Positions 1-8,521 of a DNA stretch of 49,977 bases are shown here, one piece after another. The stretch is from Acidimicrobiales bacterium. Lineage in GTDB: Bacteria > Actinomycetota > Acidimicrobiia > Acidimicrobiales > RAAP-2. The stretch covers positions 1 to 49,977 of the forward strand of contig JADMIJ010000021.1 in the NCBI GenBank assembly GCA_015478655.1, given 5' to 3'. Under the pieces are notes generated by a model, which was given only the letters and a program-made list of their open reading frames with translations, was not told the origin of the DNA and did no database searches. How positions within the stretch are numbered: the stretch's first letter is position 1; every line of letters begins with the position of its first letter. The translations under genes were made by a program, and so were the position numbers.

Positions 1-85
1 GCGCGTCGTTCGTGCAGGTGGTGGACGCGCCGATCAGGGGACCTGAATAGTTACGTTCCGGGTTCAAATCCCGGGGGGCGCACCA
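1..85 (+). tRNA. tRNA-like 3' end (T-arm, acceptor strand and CCA), partial or degenerate
   Basis: The last 28 bases look like the 3' end of a tRNA. A 5-bp T-stem (58-62 with 70-74) closes a TTCAAAT loop, followed by a 7-base acceptor strand, a discriminator A and an encoded CCA at 83-85. The 5' part does not fold as a normal cloverleaf: no clean D-arm or anticodon arm is visible. Instead bases 1-7 pair with 24-30 and bases 34-38 pair with 42-46. It may be the 3' exon of an intron-containing tRNA, an RNA cut by the window edge, or a decayed copy. The amino-acid identity cannot be assigned. Confidence 0.35.
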
Positions 86-125
86 GGTCGAAAGAAGCAA
101 AGTGAGCTCTTCCGTCGCCCGGCTC

Positions 126-1281
126 TCAACCCATGGCTGCAGGTTCGGGGCTCCCGCCCATCATCCTGAGCATCCTCGCGCCCCCGGTGTGGAAGAACCG
201 CCAGACGAGGGCCACGGCGACCGCGAGGAACACGATGTTGAGGTAGGTCGTGTAGTCCCATCCGATGGTCGGGTTCAGCACCTTGGCATTGCGGGTTGAC
301 GGGATCAGCCCGGCAGCACCGAAGATCAACTCGACGGCATAGCCGGCCATCACCATGGTCACATAGAACGTGGTGAGGATGAACAGCATCGTCTTGGTGC
401 CGTAGTACTTCCGGTAGATGACCAGGATGGGCAAGATGATGAGGTCGGCGAAGATAAAGCTGATCACACCGCCGAAGCTGATACCTCCATTCCAGAGCAC
501 TGCGGCGAGGGGGACGTTCCCGATGGAGCAGACGAAGGAAAGGATCGAGATCACCGGTCCGAGCAGAGGCCCCCAGATCTTGCTGAGCAACGGGTGCCCG
601 GTGAGGAACAACTTCTGCCAGAAGCTGTCGGGCACCCATGCACCCAGAGCTCCTGCGATGAACAGTCCGAGCACGATGTCGCGCAGGACGGCCGCCCACC
701 ATCACGAATCCGTGGGACACCGACGTGAATCCTTCGGGCGAGGACAACCGTGACCAAAGACTCCCTTCTGCCTTCACACTCATGTCCATCGCCGCGTGGC
801 CCTCCATCGAGCCGGCCAGTCCCCGATCGGCTTGAGCTCTCGCCGCCTCGACGAGCCGTTTTCGGAGGAACAGGCGGAAGAGAACGGCGATGAGCACGAT
901 CATGATCGGCCCTCCGACGAACTCCGCTGCGGTGAACTGCCAGCCGAGCAGGAGGGCCATGATGATCCCTAGCTCCACGACGAGGTTGGTAGAGGCGATC
1001 TCGAACACCATCACGGCGGTGAAGTCGGCCCCCTTTCTGAACAGACTCCGAGCCAGCGCCACTGCCGCGTACGAGCAGGAGGAGCTGGCCATGCCGAACC
1101 CGGTGGCCCGCGCCAAACTCTTGGGGGAGTCGTTCCCCAACAGGTGTTCGATGGTTCCCCTGCGTACCAGTGCCTGGACGATCGCCGACAGAGCGAAGCC
1201 CAAGATCAACGACCAGAGAATCTGCCAGGTCATGCCGCCGGTAACTGTAAGGGCGTGGCCGATGGCGTGAACGAGTCTCAT
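126..1281 (-). pseudogene. DUF318/YraQ-type membrane permease, single-base frameshift
   Basis: This encodes an inner-membrane permease of the DUF318 (YraQ/ArsP-like) family, whose members have been linked to export of metals, metalloids or organoarsenicals; the substrate here is unknown. The start at 1281 is supported by a GGAGG 9 bases upstream. The N-terminal half has the family's Cys-containing motif (ASSSCSYAAVALA) and the C-terminal half the second one (SFVCSIGNVPLAAV), each in a hydrophobic bundle. The halves lie in different frames: after SHGFVMV the frame must shift by one base at the CCC run 695-697 to reach AAVLRDIVLGLF. Removing one base there gives a protein of about 385 residues, normal for the family. 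It is divergent from a CsoR-type repressor, which suggests metal-linked expression. The shift may be a sequencing error or real inactivation. Confidence 0.75.
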
Positions 1282-1455
1282 GGCAGTTGTCCTCCGTTGG
1301 CTGGCATGGCCTGAACCGTCCGCAAACGCTGACAACCAGCCGGTCCGGCCCTACCTCCATCATCCCGGTTGCGCACAGCCCCAGGTGACTCCCGTCTCGT
1401 CGTCGACTGCCTCCGACAGCATCGGAGGATCGATCGTTGCCGTCCGATCGCAGCG

Positions 1456-1470
1456 TACCCTGTAGGGGTA
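1456..1470. promoter_or_regulatory. Candidate CsoR-family operator
   Basis: TACCC, five bases, GGGTA form a perfect inverted repeat 19 bases before the csoR-like start codon. CsoR/RcnR repressors are known to bind G-tract pseudopalindromes of this TACCCC/GGGGTA type. The placement fits autorepression of the repressor gene and possibly control of the divergent permease. The assignment is by pattern only. Confidence 0.55.
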
Positions 1471-1489
1471 TCTCAACGGGAGGATCGCA

Positions 1490-1771
1490 ATGTACGGATA
1501 CATCGAACACAAAGACCGGGTGGCGAAGCGGCTCCGACGCATCGAAGGCCAGGTTCGCGGCCTGCAACAGATGATCGAGGATGACCGCTACTGCATCGAC
1601 ATCCTGACCCAGATCTCGGCTGCAACCAAGGCATTGCAAGCAGTGGCCGTCGAGCTGATGGGCGATCATCTGCGCTCCTGCGTGACTGACGCGGTCGAAG
1701 CCGGCGGACCCGGGGCCCAGGAGAAGATCGCCGAGGCGACCGAAGCCATCGCACGATTGGTGCGCTCCTAG
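1490..1771 (+). CDS. csoR: Metal-sensing transcriptional repressor, CsoR/RcnR/FrmR family
   Basis: This is a 93-residue all-alpha DUF156 protein that should act as a cytoplasmic DNA-binding tetramer releasing its operator when metal binds. The Cu(I)-sensing triad of CsoR is visible as Cys35 (RYCIDIL), His60 and Cys64 (HLRSC). That C-H-C pattern favours copper sensing over the RcnR (Ni/Co) or FrmR (formaldehyde) branches. The N-terminal helix (RVAKRLRRIEGQVRGLQQMIE) carries the usual basic DNA-contact residues. A GGGAGG lies about 6 bases before the ATG. The gene is divergent from the permease at 126-1281, its likely target, and an inverted repeat at 1456-1470 is the candidate operator. The family is certain and copper specificity is an inference. 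Confidence 0.88.
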   Translation: MYGYIEHKDRVAKRLRRIEGQVRGLQQMIEDDRYCIDILTQISAATKALQAVAVELMGDHLRSCVTDAVEAGGPGAQEKIAEATEAIARLVRS

Positions 1772-1932
1772 ACCAGGGTGCTCTCACCTAAAGCCGTTCG
1801 AGACGAGGACAAGGATCTCAATGCCACGTGTCCGCGAAACAAGCGGCTGGGAACGCATCCGGGAGCGGAGTTAGGACTTGGCCCTCCGTTGAGCGAGGAC
1901 CGAGGGCGGCAGACTGCCGGGCGGCTCGGCGC

Positions 1933-4851
1933 TCAGGCGGCTGATCCGAGGAAGGGGGCATTGAATGAGAACACGCCGCCGTCTGAGGCCATCATCCAGT
2001 AGCCGTCGCCTGCGTTGTCGTTGACCCCGGCGATCATCGGACGGTTCAAGCGGATGCTGCCCGTCGACCCGTAGAAGGGGGCATTGAAGTCGAACACGCC
2101 GCCATCGGAGGCTATGAGTCGGTACCCACCGCCGTTGGACAGTGGAGCCATACCCACGATCGGTTGGTTCAGGCGGATGCTGCCAGTGGAGCCGTAGAAG
2201 GGGGCGTTGAAGGAGAACACGCCGCCGTCCGTGGCCACCATCCAGTAACCCCCGGTGGCCCGGTCCAGACCCATGCCCACGATCGGCTTGTTCAGGCGGA
2301 GATTGCCGGTGGAGCCGTAGAACGGGGCGTTGAAGGAGAACACCCCGCCGTCTGACGCCACCATCCAGTAGCCAGACCCGTCGAGCGTCGCGCTCATGCC
2401 CACGATCGGCTTGTTGAGTCGGATGGCGCCGGTGGATCCGAGGAACGGAGCGTTGAAGGAGAACACCCCACCGTCGGTGGCGACCAACCAGTAACCCCCG
2501 GTGGCCGGGTCGACGGCAATGCCGACGATGGGCAGATTGAGGCGGATGCCGGTCATGGCGCCGTAACAGACAGCCCCGCCGAAGGCGGCGACGTCGCCGG
2601 CCGAATCGACCTCGTAGTAGCCGGAACCGTCATTGAGGGCTGCCGATCCGACCACCGATCCGGCGGGTAGGTGAGCCATGCACCCGGCCCCTCCACCGGT
2701 GAACGGCAGCGATCCGGGTGTGGTGACCGAGTTCGAGGTTCCTGGAGACGAGGGCGCTCCGATGCCGTCCACGGCGGTGACCGTGTAGGTGTAGGTCGTG
2801 CCTGGTTGGGCGCTGGTGTCGGTGAAGGCGGTGCCGATCACGCCGGTGGCGATCTGCACGCCGTTGCGGCCGACCTCATAGGAGCCGATGGTCCCACCGG
2901 TCTCGTTGGACGCATCCCAGTTGAGCTGGACCGAGGTGCCAGAGGTGGCGTTGGCGGTCACGTTCCCCGGAATCGTGGGTGTGGCGACTTTGTTGGAAGT
3001 CCCCGCAGCGGAGGTTTGGGACTTGTTGTCTGAGGCGGTGACCCGATAGGAGTACTGAGCCCCCGGCTGGACGGTGGTATCGGTGAATCCAGTGGTGGGA
3101 GCGGCCAATGTGGTCAGGGGCGCATAGGTGCCTCCGTTCACACTGCGAGTGACGGCGTAGCTGGTGATGGTGCCGCCTGTCTCTGTCGAGGCATTCCAGT
3201 TGACTTGGATCGAGGACGACGATGTGGCAGTAGCCGTCACATTGCCAGGAGTCGACGGGGTGGCCGAGTTGCTGGTGGGAGTGTAACTGTGCTGGTCGAA
3301 CACCTTGCCGGCCGCGTTGGTAGGCGAGACCGTGATGGTGTTGCCGGAGACGGTGACCTTGAGGAAGTTGTAGACGTCGGCCGCGGACTGCGGAGGGGTG
3401 GTGCCGGGTCCGCAGGAGGAGCCGGAACCGCTGATGGGGCCGGCGCCGCTCGGGCTCCACCCCAGGGCATAGACGTCGGCAGAAGCCAGGAAATTCGTGC
3501 AGGTGGAGCCTCCGTCGACCGGTTCGAGCACGCCGCCGCCGCCGCCGGTCACGTAGTTGGTGATCTGACCGGCTTGCCGCGGAATGATCCGCTGGTAGGT
3601 GTGAGCGTGGCCGTTGAAGGCGATAGAGACGCCACCGTTGGCCAACAGTGCCTCGAGGCTGGAAGAGGCGTTGGGATTGGCCGTGCTGTTCTGGAGGTTG
3701 GTGTCGCTGGCCTGGGTCGAATTGTCAGAACGAAGCGGCAAGTGGAAGACGGCCATCTTCACGCCGCCGGGATGACTGGCGAGGTCAGCAGCCAGCCACT
3801 GGTACTCCGGCGAGCTTGGGGTCCAGTGCTGGTCGTAGTCGACCTGGTAGAGGTTGGAGGTCCCGACGTTGCTGTCGCCCCACGCCGCGTCCAGCACGTA
3901 GATGCGGACGTTCCCGGTGGAGATGGCGTACCAGGCGGCCGGTTCGGTGCTCGGGTTGGACAACCCGTCCGCAGGCACCGGGGGATACGACTGGAAGGAG
4001 GAGTCTCCCGAGGAGGCTGCGGCGCTGTTCGATTCAGGCCAGACCCGGAGGCTGTCCACGTTCTGGCCGTGGTTGCCGACGCCGTTGAAGGTAGGGATGC
4101 CGCCGGTCTGCGGCCAGTAGGAGGGGCCGAAGATGTCGCTGACCTGCGTACCGACCTGCTGCAGGTCGCCGTAGTTGGCCTGTGTGCCCCCGGCGTAGGC
4201 CACGTCACCCACCGTGACAGCGAACTTGGCACCGGACGATCCGATGAGCGAGTCGATGGCAGCCTGGTTGGTGTTGCGGGAGCCGGCGTAGTCGACCCCA
4301 CTGGAGTAGTTGGTTTCGCCCAGATCGCCGACCACGTCGAAGGTGACCGCGGAGGAGGATCCGACGGTGTCGAGGGTGGTGAACGTCGGCGACGGGTTGC
4401 TGCCCAGCAGATCGAGGGCTGCACTTGAGAAGACGCGGTAGCAGTAGGTCGTGCCGGCCGTGAGGCCAGTGATCACCGCAGTGGACTGGAACTCAGAAAT
4501 TCCGTTGACGGTGAACTGTCTGGCCGTGATGCTGGAGGGGGTTCCCGCCGCGGGGAACGATGAGGGAAGGGTGGACGGGACCGTCAACGTGGTGGCCGTG
4601 CAGCTACCTGACGGTCCGTATTTGAGGGTGCCGACCGCCGGGCCGCTGGTGGTGGCCCAGTTCACGTCGGCCGAGGTCTGGGTGAGGTCGGTCACGTACG
4701 GGGCTCGAGTGAGAGAAGCATCGAAGCCGCTATACGGCGTCACCGGAACGGGCTGGTCGCCCGGCGCCCCTGCGGCCAGGGAGATGGTCGAGATCATCGT
4801 TGCCAGCACGACCACGCCCACAACCGAACCAATCGTCAAACGCCTCAGCAT
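1933..4851 (-). CDS. Secreted purple-acid-phosphatase-like metallophosphoesterase with two Fn3 domains and C-terminal 41-residue repeats
   Basis: This 972-residue secreted protein should hydrolyse phosphate esters outside the cell. Residues 1-30 are a signal peptide (MLRRL, a hydrophobic core, then SLAAGAP). Residues about 48-160 form the Fn3-like N-terminal domain of purple acid phosphatases. The catalytic domain (about 168-520) shows all five metal-ligand blocks: GDLG (Asp176), GDVAY (Asp216, Tyr219), GNH (Asn260, His261), VFH (His370) and GHAH (His415, His417). The third block reads GNHG instead of the usual GNHE. Two fibronectin III domains follow (about 534-625 and 627-712). Residues about 740-972 are five copies plus one diverged copy of a 41-residue unit built on GGYWMVASDGGVFSFNAPF, likely a wall- or polymer-binding beta structure. 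The phosphoesterase assignment is secure; the role of the repeats is not known to me. Confidence 0.9.
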   Translation of the reverse strand: MLRRLTIGSVVGVVVLATMISTISLAAGAPGDQPVPVTPYSGFDASLTRAPYVTDLTQTSADVNWATTSGPAVGTLKYGPSGSCTATTLTVPSTLPSSFPAAGTPSSITARQFTVNGISEFQSTAVITGLTAGTTYCYRVFSSAALDLLGSNPSPTFTTLDTVGSSSAVTFDVVGDLGETNYSSGVDYAGSRNTNQAAIDSLIGSSGAKFAVTVGDVAYAGGTQANYGDLQQVGTQVSDIFGPSYWPQTGGIPTFNGVGNHGQNVDSLRVWPESNSAAASSGDSSFQSYPPVPADGLSNPSTEPAAWYAISTGNVRIYVLDAAWGDSNVGTSNLYQVDYDQHWTPSSPEYQWLAADLASHPGGVKMAVFHLPLRSDNSTQASDTNLQNSTANPNASSSLEALLANGGVSIAFNGHAHTYQRIIPRQAGQITNYVTGGGGGVLEPVDGGSTCTNFLASADVYALGWSPSGAGPISGSGSSCGPGTTPPQSAADVYNFLKVTVSGNTITVSPTNAAGKVFDQHSYTPTSNSATPSTPGNVTATATSSSSIQVNWNASTETGGTITSYAVTRSVNGGTYAPLTTLAAPTTGFTDTTVQPGAQYSYRVTASDNKSQTSAAGTSNKVATPTIPGNVTANATSGTSVQLNWDASNETGGTIGSYEVGRNGVQIATGVIGTAFTDTSAQPGTTYTYTVTAVDGIGAPSSPGTSNSVTTPGSLPFTGGGAGCMAHLPAGSVVGSAALNDGSGYYEVDSAGDVAAFGGAVCYGAMTGIRLNLPIVGIAVDPATGGYWLVATDGGVFSFNAPFLGSTGAIRLNKPIVGMSATLDGSGYWMVASDGGVFSFNAPFYGSTGNLRLNKPIVGMGLDRATGGYWMVATDGGVFSFNAPFYGSTGSIRLNQPIVGMAPLSNGGGYRLIASDGGVFDFNAPFYGSTGSIRLNRPMIAGVNDNAGDGYWMMASDGGVFSFNAPFLGSAA
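1936..2631 (-). repeat. 123-bp tandem repeats encoding 41-residue units
   Basis: Inside the phosphoesterase gene, Asp of the DGGVF motif recurs at residues 793, 834, 875, 916 and 957, exactly 41 codons (123 bp) apart. A diverged sixth unit precedes them at about residue 752. The bases are also highly similar between neighbouring units, so the array probably expands and contracts by recombination. It is coding and lacks any CRISPR-like unique spacer. Confidence 0.9.
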
Positions 4852-5119
4852 TCCACCACGTCCCCGTCCCTAGCCCTTACGGCAATTGCCCCCGAAGTTG
4901 GCTACCGTCCCACATCTCTGCGCTTGAGTTCAATGGGAATGAAGACTCCAGATTGGTTGTCGCCCCATCTACTACGTTGAGTGTTTGCCTGACCGCTTAA
5001 CGTAGAGATTGACCGCAGATGTCAAGCCCGGCGCCGCCCGCGGATATCGCCGACACCGGGTGTGTGTGGTGAGTCCGGGACTCGAGCGGATGGAGAACAC
5101 CCGGGGCGCTGTTCCCCAG

Positions 5120-6082
5120 CTAGCCACCTGGTCGGGCGGTGATCCCCCACGATCCCGTCCACCGGCCCCCGGGACGCAGCACGACCAGGTCGGTCCCCGA
5201 TCGCAGCGCATCGGGAGGACAGCTCATGGGCTCCACGGCGACCGCGGTCCTTCGCTCACCGGCGTCGAGCGAGTCACCGGTGTACACCATCACGTAGCCG
5301 AATCGGTCGTCGGCCCACAGGGTGGCGCCGCCCTCTGCGTCCGGATGATCGAGATCCACTCGGGCTCGGCCGTCGGCGTCACGGCGCAGACCGGTGAAGC
5401 AGGTATCGAGCCGGGTCACACCGATGAGCCGGCCTTGATTGAAGTCGAATTCGGTTCCCGATACGGGGCACTCGCCGGTGGGGAGCCCCCGATCGTCAGT
5501 GGTCAGCCTCCGATCGGCAGCAATCCTCAGTCGCGCCTGGTCCACCGTCGTCACCCCCACCTTGAGATACGGATGGAAGCCCACGCCGAAGGGAAGGTCG
5601 GTCGGCCCCAGGTTGTCGGCGTCAGTCGCCACGGTAAGACCGTCTCGCCCCAGTCGGTACTCCACCGTCAGTCCGAGGGAGAACGGATAGCCGGGCGACG
5701 GGTAGAGTTCGCAGGCCATGGTCACCCGATTCTGCGCCCGGCTCACCATGCGCCATGGCAGCCACCGGACCAGGCCGTGGATGGCATTGGCGCGGGACGG
5801 CTCATTCAACGGAGCCTGGGACTCGCGCTCCTCGAAGATGTAGCGGCCATCGCCCAGTCGGTTGGGCCACGGTGCCAGCACCTGGCCACGACCGCCGCGG
5901 CTCCACTCCCCCGGTCCGAATCCGTCGATCACAGGGCGGTCGTCGACCGTGAAGGAACGGAGCGTTGCCCCGACCTCGGTGATCACGGCCCGCTGGTGGC
6001 CGTGGCCAATGACCCATTGGTCACCGGTCGTTGGGGTCGTTTCCGCCGGACGCTGGTCTTCTGCAGGGGATCGGGGTGTCAT
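5120..6082 (-). CDS. Aldose 1-epimerase (mutarotase)-family protein
   Basis: This 320-residue cytoplasmic protein has the galactose-mutarotase fold, which interconverts the alpha and beta anomers of aldoses. Family landmarks are in order: APWPNRLGDGRY (Asn74, Arg75, sugar binding), NAIHGL (His102), GFHPYL (His170) and AVAVEPMSCPPDA (Glu284, the expected catalytic base). No signal peptide is seen. Length is normal. The next gene to the right, surE, is divergent (164 bp between the two starts), so the gene appears monocistronic. Sequence type is closest to the actinobacterial 'aldose 1-epimerase family' group whose true sugar is mostly untested, so no gene symbol is given. Confidence 0.85.
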   Translation of the reverse strand: MTPRSPAEDQRPAETTPTTGDQWVIGHGHQRAVITEVGATLRSFTVDDRPVIDGFGPGEWSRGGRGQVLAPWPNRLGDGRYIFEERESQAPLNEPSRANAIHGLVRWLPWRMVSRAQNRVTMACELYPSPGYPFSLGLTVEYRLGRDGLTVATDADNLGPTDLPFGVGFHPYLKVGVTTVDQARLRIAADRRLTTDDRGLPTGECPVSGTEFDFNQGRLIGVTRLDTCFTGLRRDADGRARVDLDHPDAEGGATLWADDRFGYVMVYTGDSLDAGERRTAVAVEPMSCPPDALRSGTDLVVLRPGGRWTGSWGITARPGG

Positions 6083-6246
6083 GATCGTGATAGGTCGTCC
6101 GTCGGATCAGGTGATCCCGGAGCGGCCGGCGTCGACGGTATGGTAGGCGATGAGGCCGTAACGGCCCGGCGGATCACCTTTCGGACCTCATCCTCCGACG
6201 CTGAACCCGCTGTGATCCCGATCTCCCGCGAAATGGAACCTCCTCG

Positions 6247-7104
6247 ATGCGCATTCTGATTACCAATGACGACGGGGTGTTCGCGCCCGGCATCGCTGCT
6301 TTGGCCCGCGGCTTGTCCTCGGCGTTCGGCGACCAGAACGACCTGGTGATCGTGGCACCCCTGACCGATCACAGTGGTGCCGGGGCCGCTGTGGGCCCCG
6401 TCTACGAGCGCGAGTCGATCCCGTACGAATCCGTTCAAATACGCGGGCTCGGCGACGTTCCCGCCTTCGGAATCGAAGGGCCACCGGCTCTGGCGGTCAT
6501 CCTGGCCTGTATCGAGGGATTCGGCCCTCGCCCCGACCTGGTCGTATCCGGCATCAACCACGGCGTCAACGCCGGCCGCTCTGCTCTTCACTCCGGCACG
6601 GTGGGCGCCACGCTCACCGGTGCCCAGTTCGGCATCTCCGGTCTGGCCGTCAGTATCGCCTGGGGCGACGACCCGGTGCCATGGGAGACCCCGGTGCGGC
6701 TGGCCGCAGGCATCGTGCCGACGCTGGCGGCCATGCCCCCGGCCACTGTGCTCAATCTCAATGTGCCCGCCGTTCCCCCGGACGCCTTGCGGGGCCTCAG
6801 GCACGGAGCCCTGGGCACGATCGGCCTGATCCGGTCGGTCCGTCCCGAGAACACGCCCAACCCCGTGCCCGGCACACCTATCGACAGGACGGGTGGGTCC
6901 ATCACCCTGACGCTGCGAGGCAAAGGAGAAGCCGCCGACACAATCGCCGAGCGAGCCGAGCTGGAACCCAATTCCGATGCCGCGCTGCTGGCCGAGAGGT
7001 GGGCGACCGTCACGCCCCTGTTCGGCGTCCATGAGGACCGGTCGGATCGGGGCAACCGCGCCCTCGCAGCCGCCCTCGCCACCTTCGCCCCTCTGACGAC
7101 CTGA
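6247..7104 (+). CDS. surE: 5'/3'-nucleotidase SurE
   Basis: SurE is a metal-dependent survival-protein phosphatase that removes phosphate from nucleoside 5'- and 3'-monophosphates. The protein is 285 residues and begins MRILITNDDG, with the metal-binding Asp8-Asp9 pair at the expected position. Ser43 in PLTDHSGAG and Asn104 in SGINHGVNAG complete the active-site signature, and SALHSGTVGAT matches the following conserved block. The start is fixed by the conserved N-terminus; AACCTCC rather than a strong Shine-Dalgarno sequence precedes it. It is convergent with the hydrolase gene at 7191-8461, and two hairpins lie in the gap. Confidence 0.93.
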   Translation: MRILITNDDGVFAPGIAALARGLSSAFGDQNDLVIVAPLTDHSGAGAAVGPVYERESIPYESVQIRGLGDVPAFGIEGPPALAVILACIEGFGPRPDLVVSGINHGVNAGRSALHSGTVGATLTGAQFGISGLAVSIAWGDDPVPWETPVRLAAGIVPTLAAMPPATVLNLNVPAVPPDALRGLRHGALGTIGLIRSVRPENTPNPVPGTPIDRTGGSITLTLRGKGEAADTIAERAELEPNSDAALLAERWATVTPLFGVHEDRSDRGNRALAAALATFAPLTT

Positions 7105-7135
7105 CCCGGCGGGATGCGCCCGACTGCACATCCGC

Positions 7136-7182
7136 CTGTCGAGGTCGACAGTCGACGTCGCCTCCCCGACGACGAGGGAGGC
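7136..7182. terminator. Two hairpins in the convergent gap, candidate bidirectional terminator
   Basis: The 86-bp gap between surE and the converging hydrolase holds two inverted repeats. CTGTCG/CGACAG at 7136-7151 has a 4-base loop, and GCCTCCC/GGGAGGC at 7160-7182 has a 9-base loop. There is no T-tract, as is common for actinobacterial hairpins, so function as terminators is inferred from position. Confidence 0.45.
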
Positions 7183-7190
7183 CGACCCCC

Positions 7191-8461
7191 TCAGCCGAAC
7201 TGCTGGTCCAACCAGTCGAAGGTGACCTGGGCCGAGAGCCGGATGTTGTCCGATTGCACGTGTGTGGACGCCCCGTCTTCGGCATTGAAGACAACCGGCG
7301 TCACCGGCCCCTCGACCTCGCCGATGAATGCTTCGAACTGGGCCGTAGGCTCAGGCCCCTCGCGGTCCCCGATGAGGGCCAGGACCGGGCAGACGATGGC
7401 CGAGGCCAGGGGGCCCAGCCGGTACCCGAGGATGGCATCGCGCCAGGCATGGAAGGACGGCACGCCGAAACGAAGGCAGATGGCCGCGATCCCCCACTGC
7501 ATCTGCCGGGGCATCAGGTCCTCGGGGACTCCGATCACGTCCTCGGGGCGAATATCACGTGACATCCGGAAGACCTCGGTCCCGACCCACGCCTCCAGGT
7601 ATCGGCTCATGTCCACGACCGGCGGATTGGCCACAGGGCGCCAACCCGGGCATCGACGGCGGCGCTGCGAGCGGCGAAGTACGAGCCGAAGCTCTGACCG
7701 GCCAGCGCCAGGCGGTCCGCGTCAACGTCGTGGCGACCGCAGAGATGATCGAGCACGGCGCCGAGCGGAACCTCGTAGTCCGGGCGGAACGTCATCGTGG
7801 GATTGGCACGCATGCAGCCGGGCTGACCGGGGCCGTCGAAGACGAACACGTTCCACCCCCGCTCGGCCCCGGGCGCTCCGAGGTGGAAGTAGAGCTCCTC
7901 GGCGCTCGAGTCGAAGCCCCCCACCCCGACGAGGGTGGGACGCCGGCCATCAGTCCCGGAGTCGACCGAGGGGGACGGGCGTACCAGGTAGCCCGGAAGT
8001 GATCCGCCCTCGAACGGCACTTCGACCAGCTCCACAGGTCGCTCCATCAGCGCGGCGGCGTGAGCGAAGCACTCTTGGCTCCGCCCTCCCAGGTCACGGG
8101 ATCCTCCTTCGATGCCGTCCGCGTAGTACTCGGTCGTCCGGTAGTACGTCGATGCCCGAAGCAGGTGGTCGCGTCCACTGACCCGGCGACCGGCATCCAG
8201 ACAGGCCCTCCCCCGGTCTTCGATCCGCCGGGCCAGGCGCTCGAAGGCCAGGGCCCAGCTCCTCGGGCTGCCGTCAGCAATTTCCGCCACGACGGCCAGG
8301 CACTCGCCCACCGTCGAACCGCCGAAGTCGGCCACGCCCAGGGCCCGAATCAGCTGGTAGTTGAACTCGTCGTCCCGAAACCCCTCAACCCGGATGGCGC
8401 TTCGGACGACGTCGGAGTCTTCGAAGGACACGGCACTCGTTTCTGGTCCAGCCAAATTCAA
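7191..8461 (-). pseudogene. Alpha/beta hydrolase (FrsA/DHPON-hydrolase-like), single-base frameshift
   Basis: This is a serine hydrolase with a long helical N-terminal region, resembling esterases and C-C hydrolases such as 2,6-dihydroxypseudooxynicotine hydrolase. The first reading frame (8461 down to about 7637) carries PTLVGVGGFDSS, the FDGPGQPG loop and the nucleophile elbow GQSFGSYFA. The second frame (about 7634 to 7191) carries the acid (GDREGP) and the catalytic His (GASTHVQSDN). The two join cleanly if one base, probably a G, is restored at 7633-7637, giving VGALVANPPVVDMSRY and a protein of about 423 residues. All triad elements survive, which favours a base-call error or a very recent mutation. 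The nitrilase-family gene is divergent, 60 bases away. Confidence 0.75.
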
Positions 8462-8521
8462 CGGCGCTGGACCGTCTCGGCCCAGTGGTCATTGTGCCCG
8501 ACGACGGGCCTACCCTGTGGC

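Noticed and set aside
1..85. A complete tRNA gene
   Set aside because: Only the T-arm and acceptor 3' strand are convincing. The 5' acceptor pairing is imperfect and no anticodon arm can be drawn.
1936..2631. Regular repeats that might look like a CRISPR array
   Set aside because: The 123-bp units are in frame with the phosphoesterase gene and have no unique spacers. No cas-like gene is present in the window.
3205..4428. 407-residue open frame on the plus strand inside the phosphoesterase gene
   Set aside because: The opposite strand encodes all five metal motifs of the phosphatase. This frame is low-complexity Gly/Arg/Val and has no support.
5009..6259. 416-residue plus-strand frame over the aldose epimerase-like gene
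   Set aside because: The minus-strand protein has conserved mutarotase residues and this frame has none.
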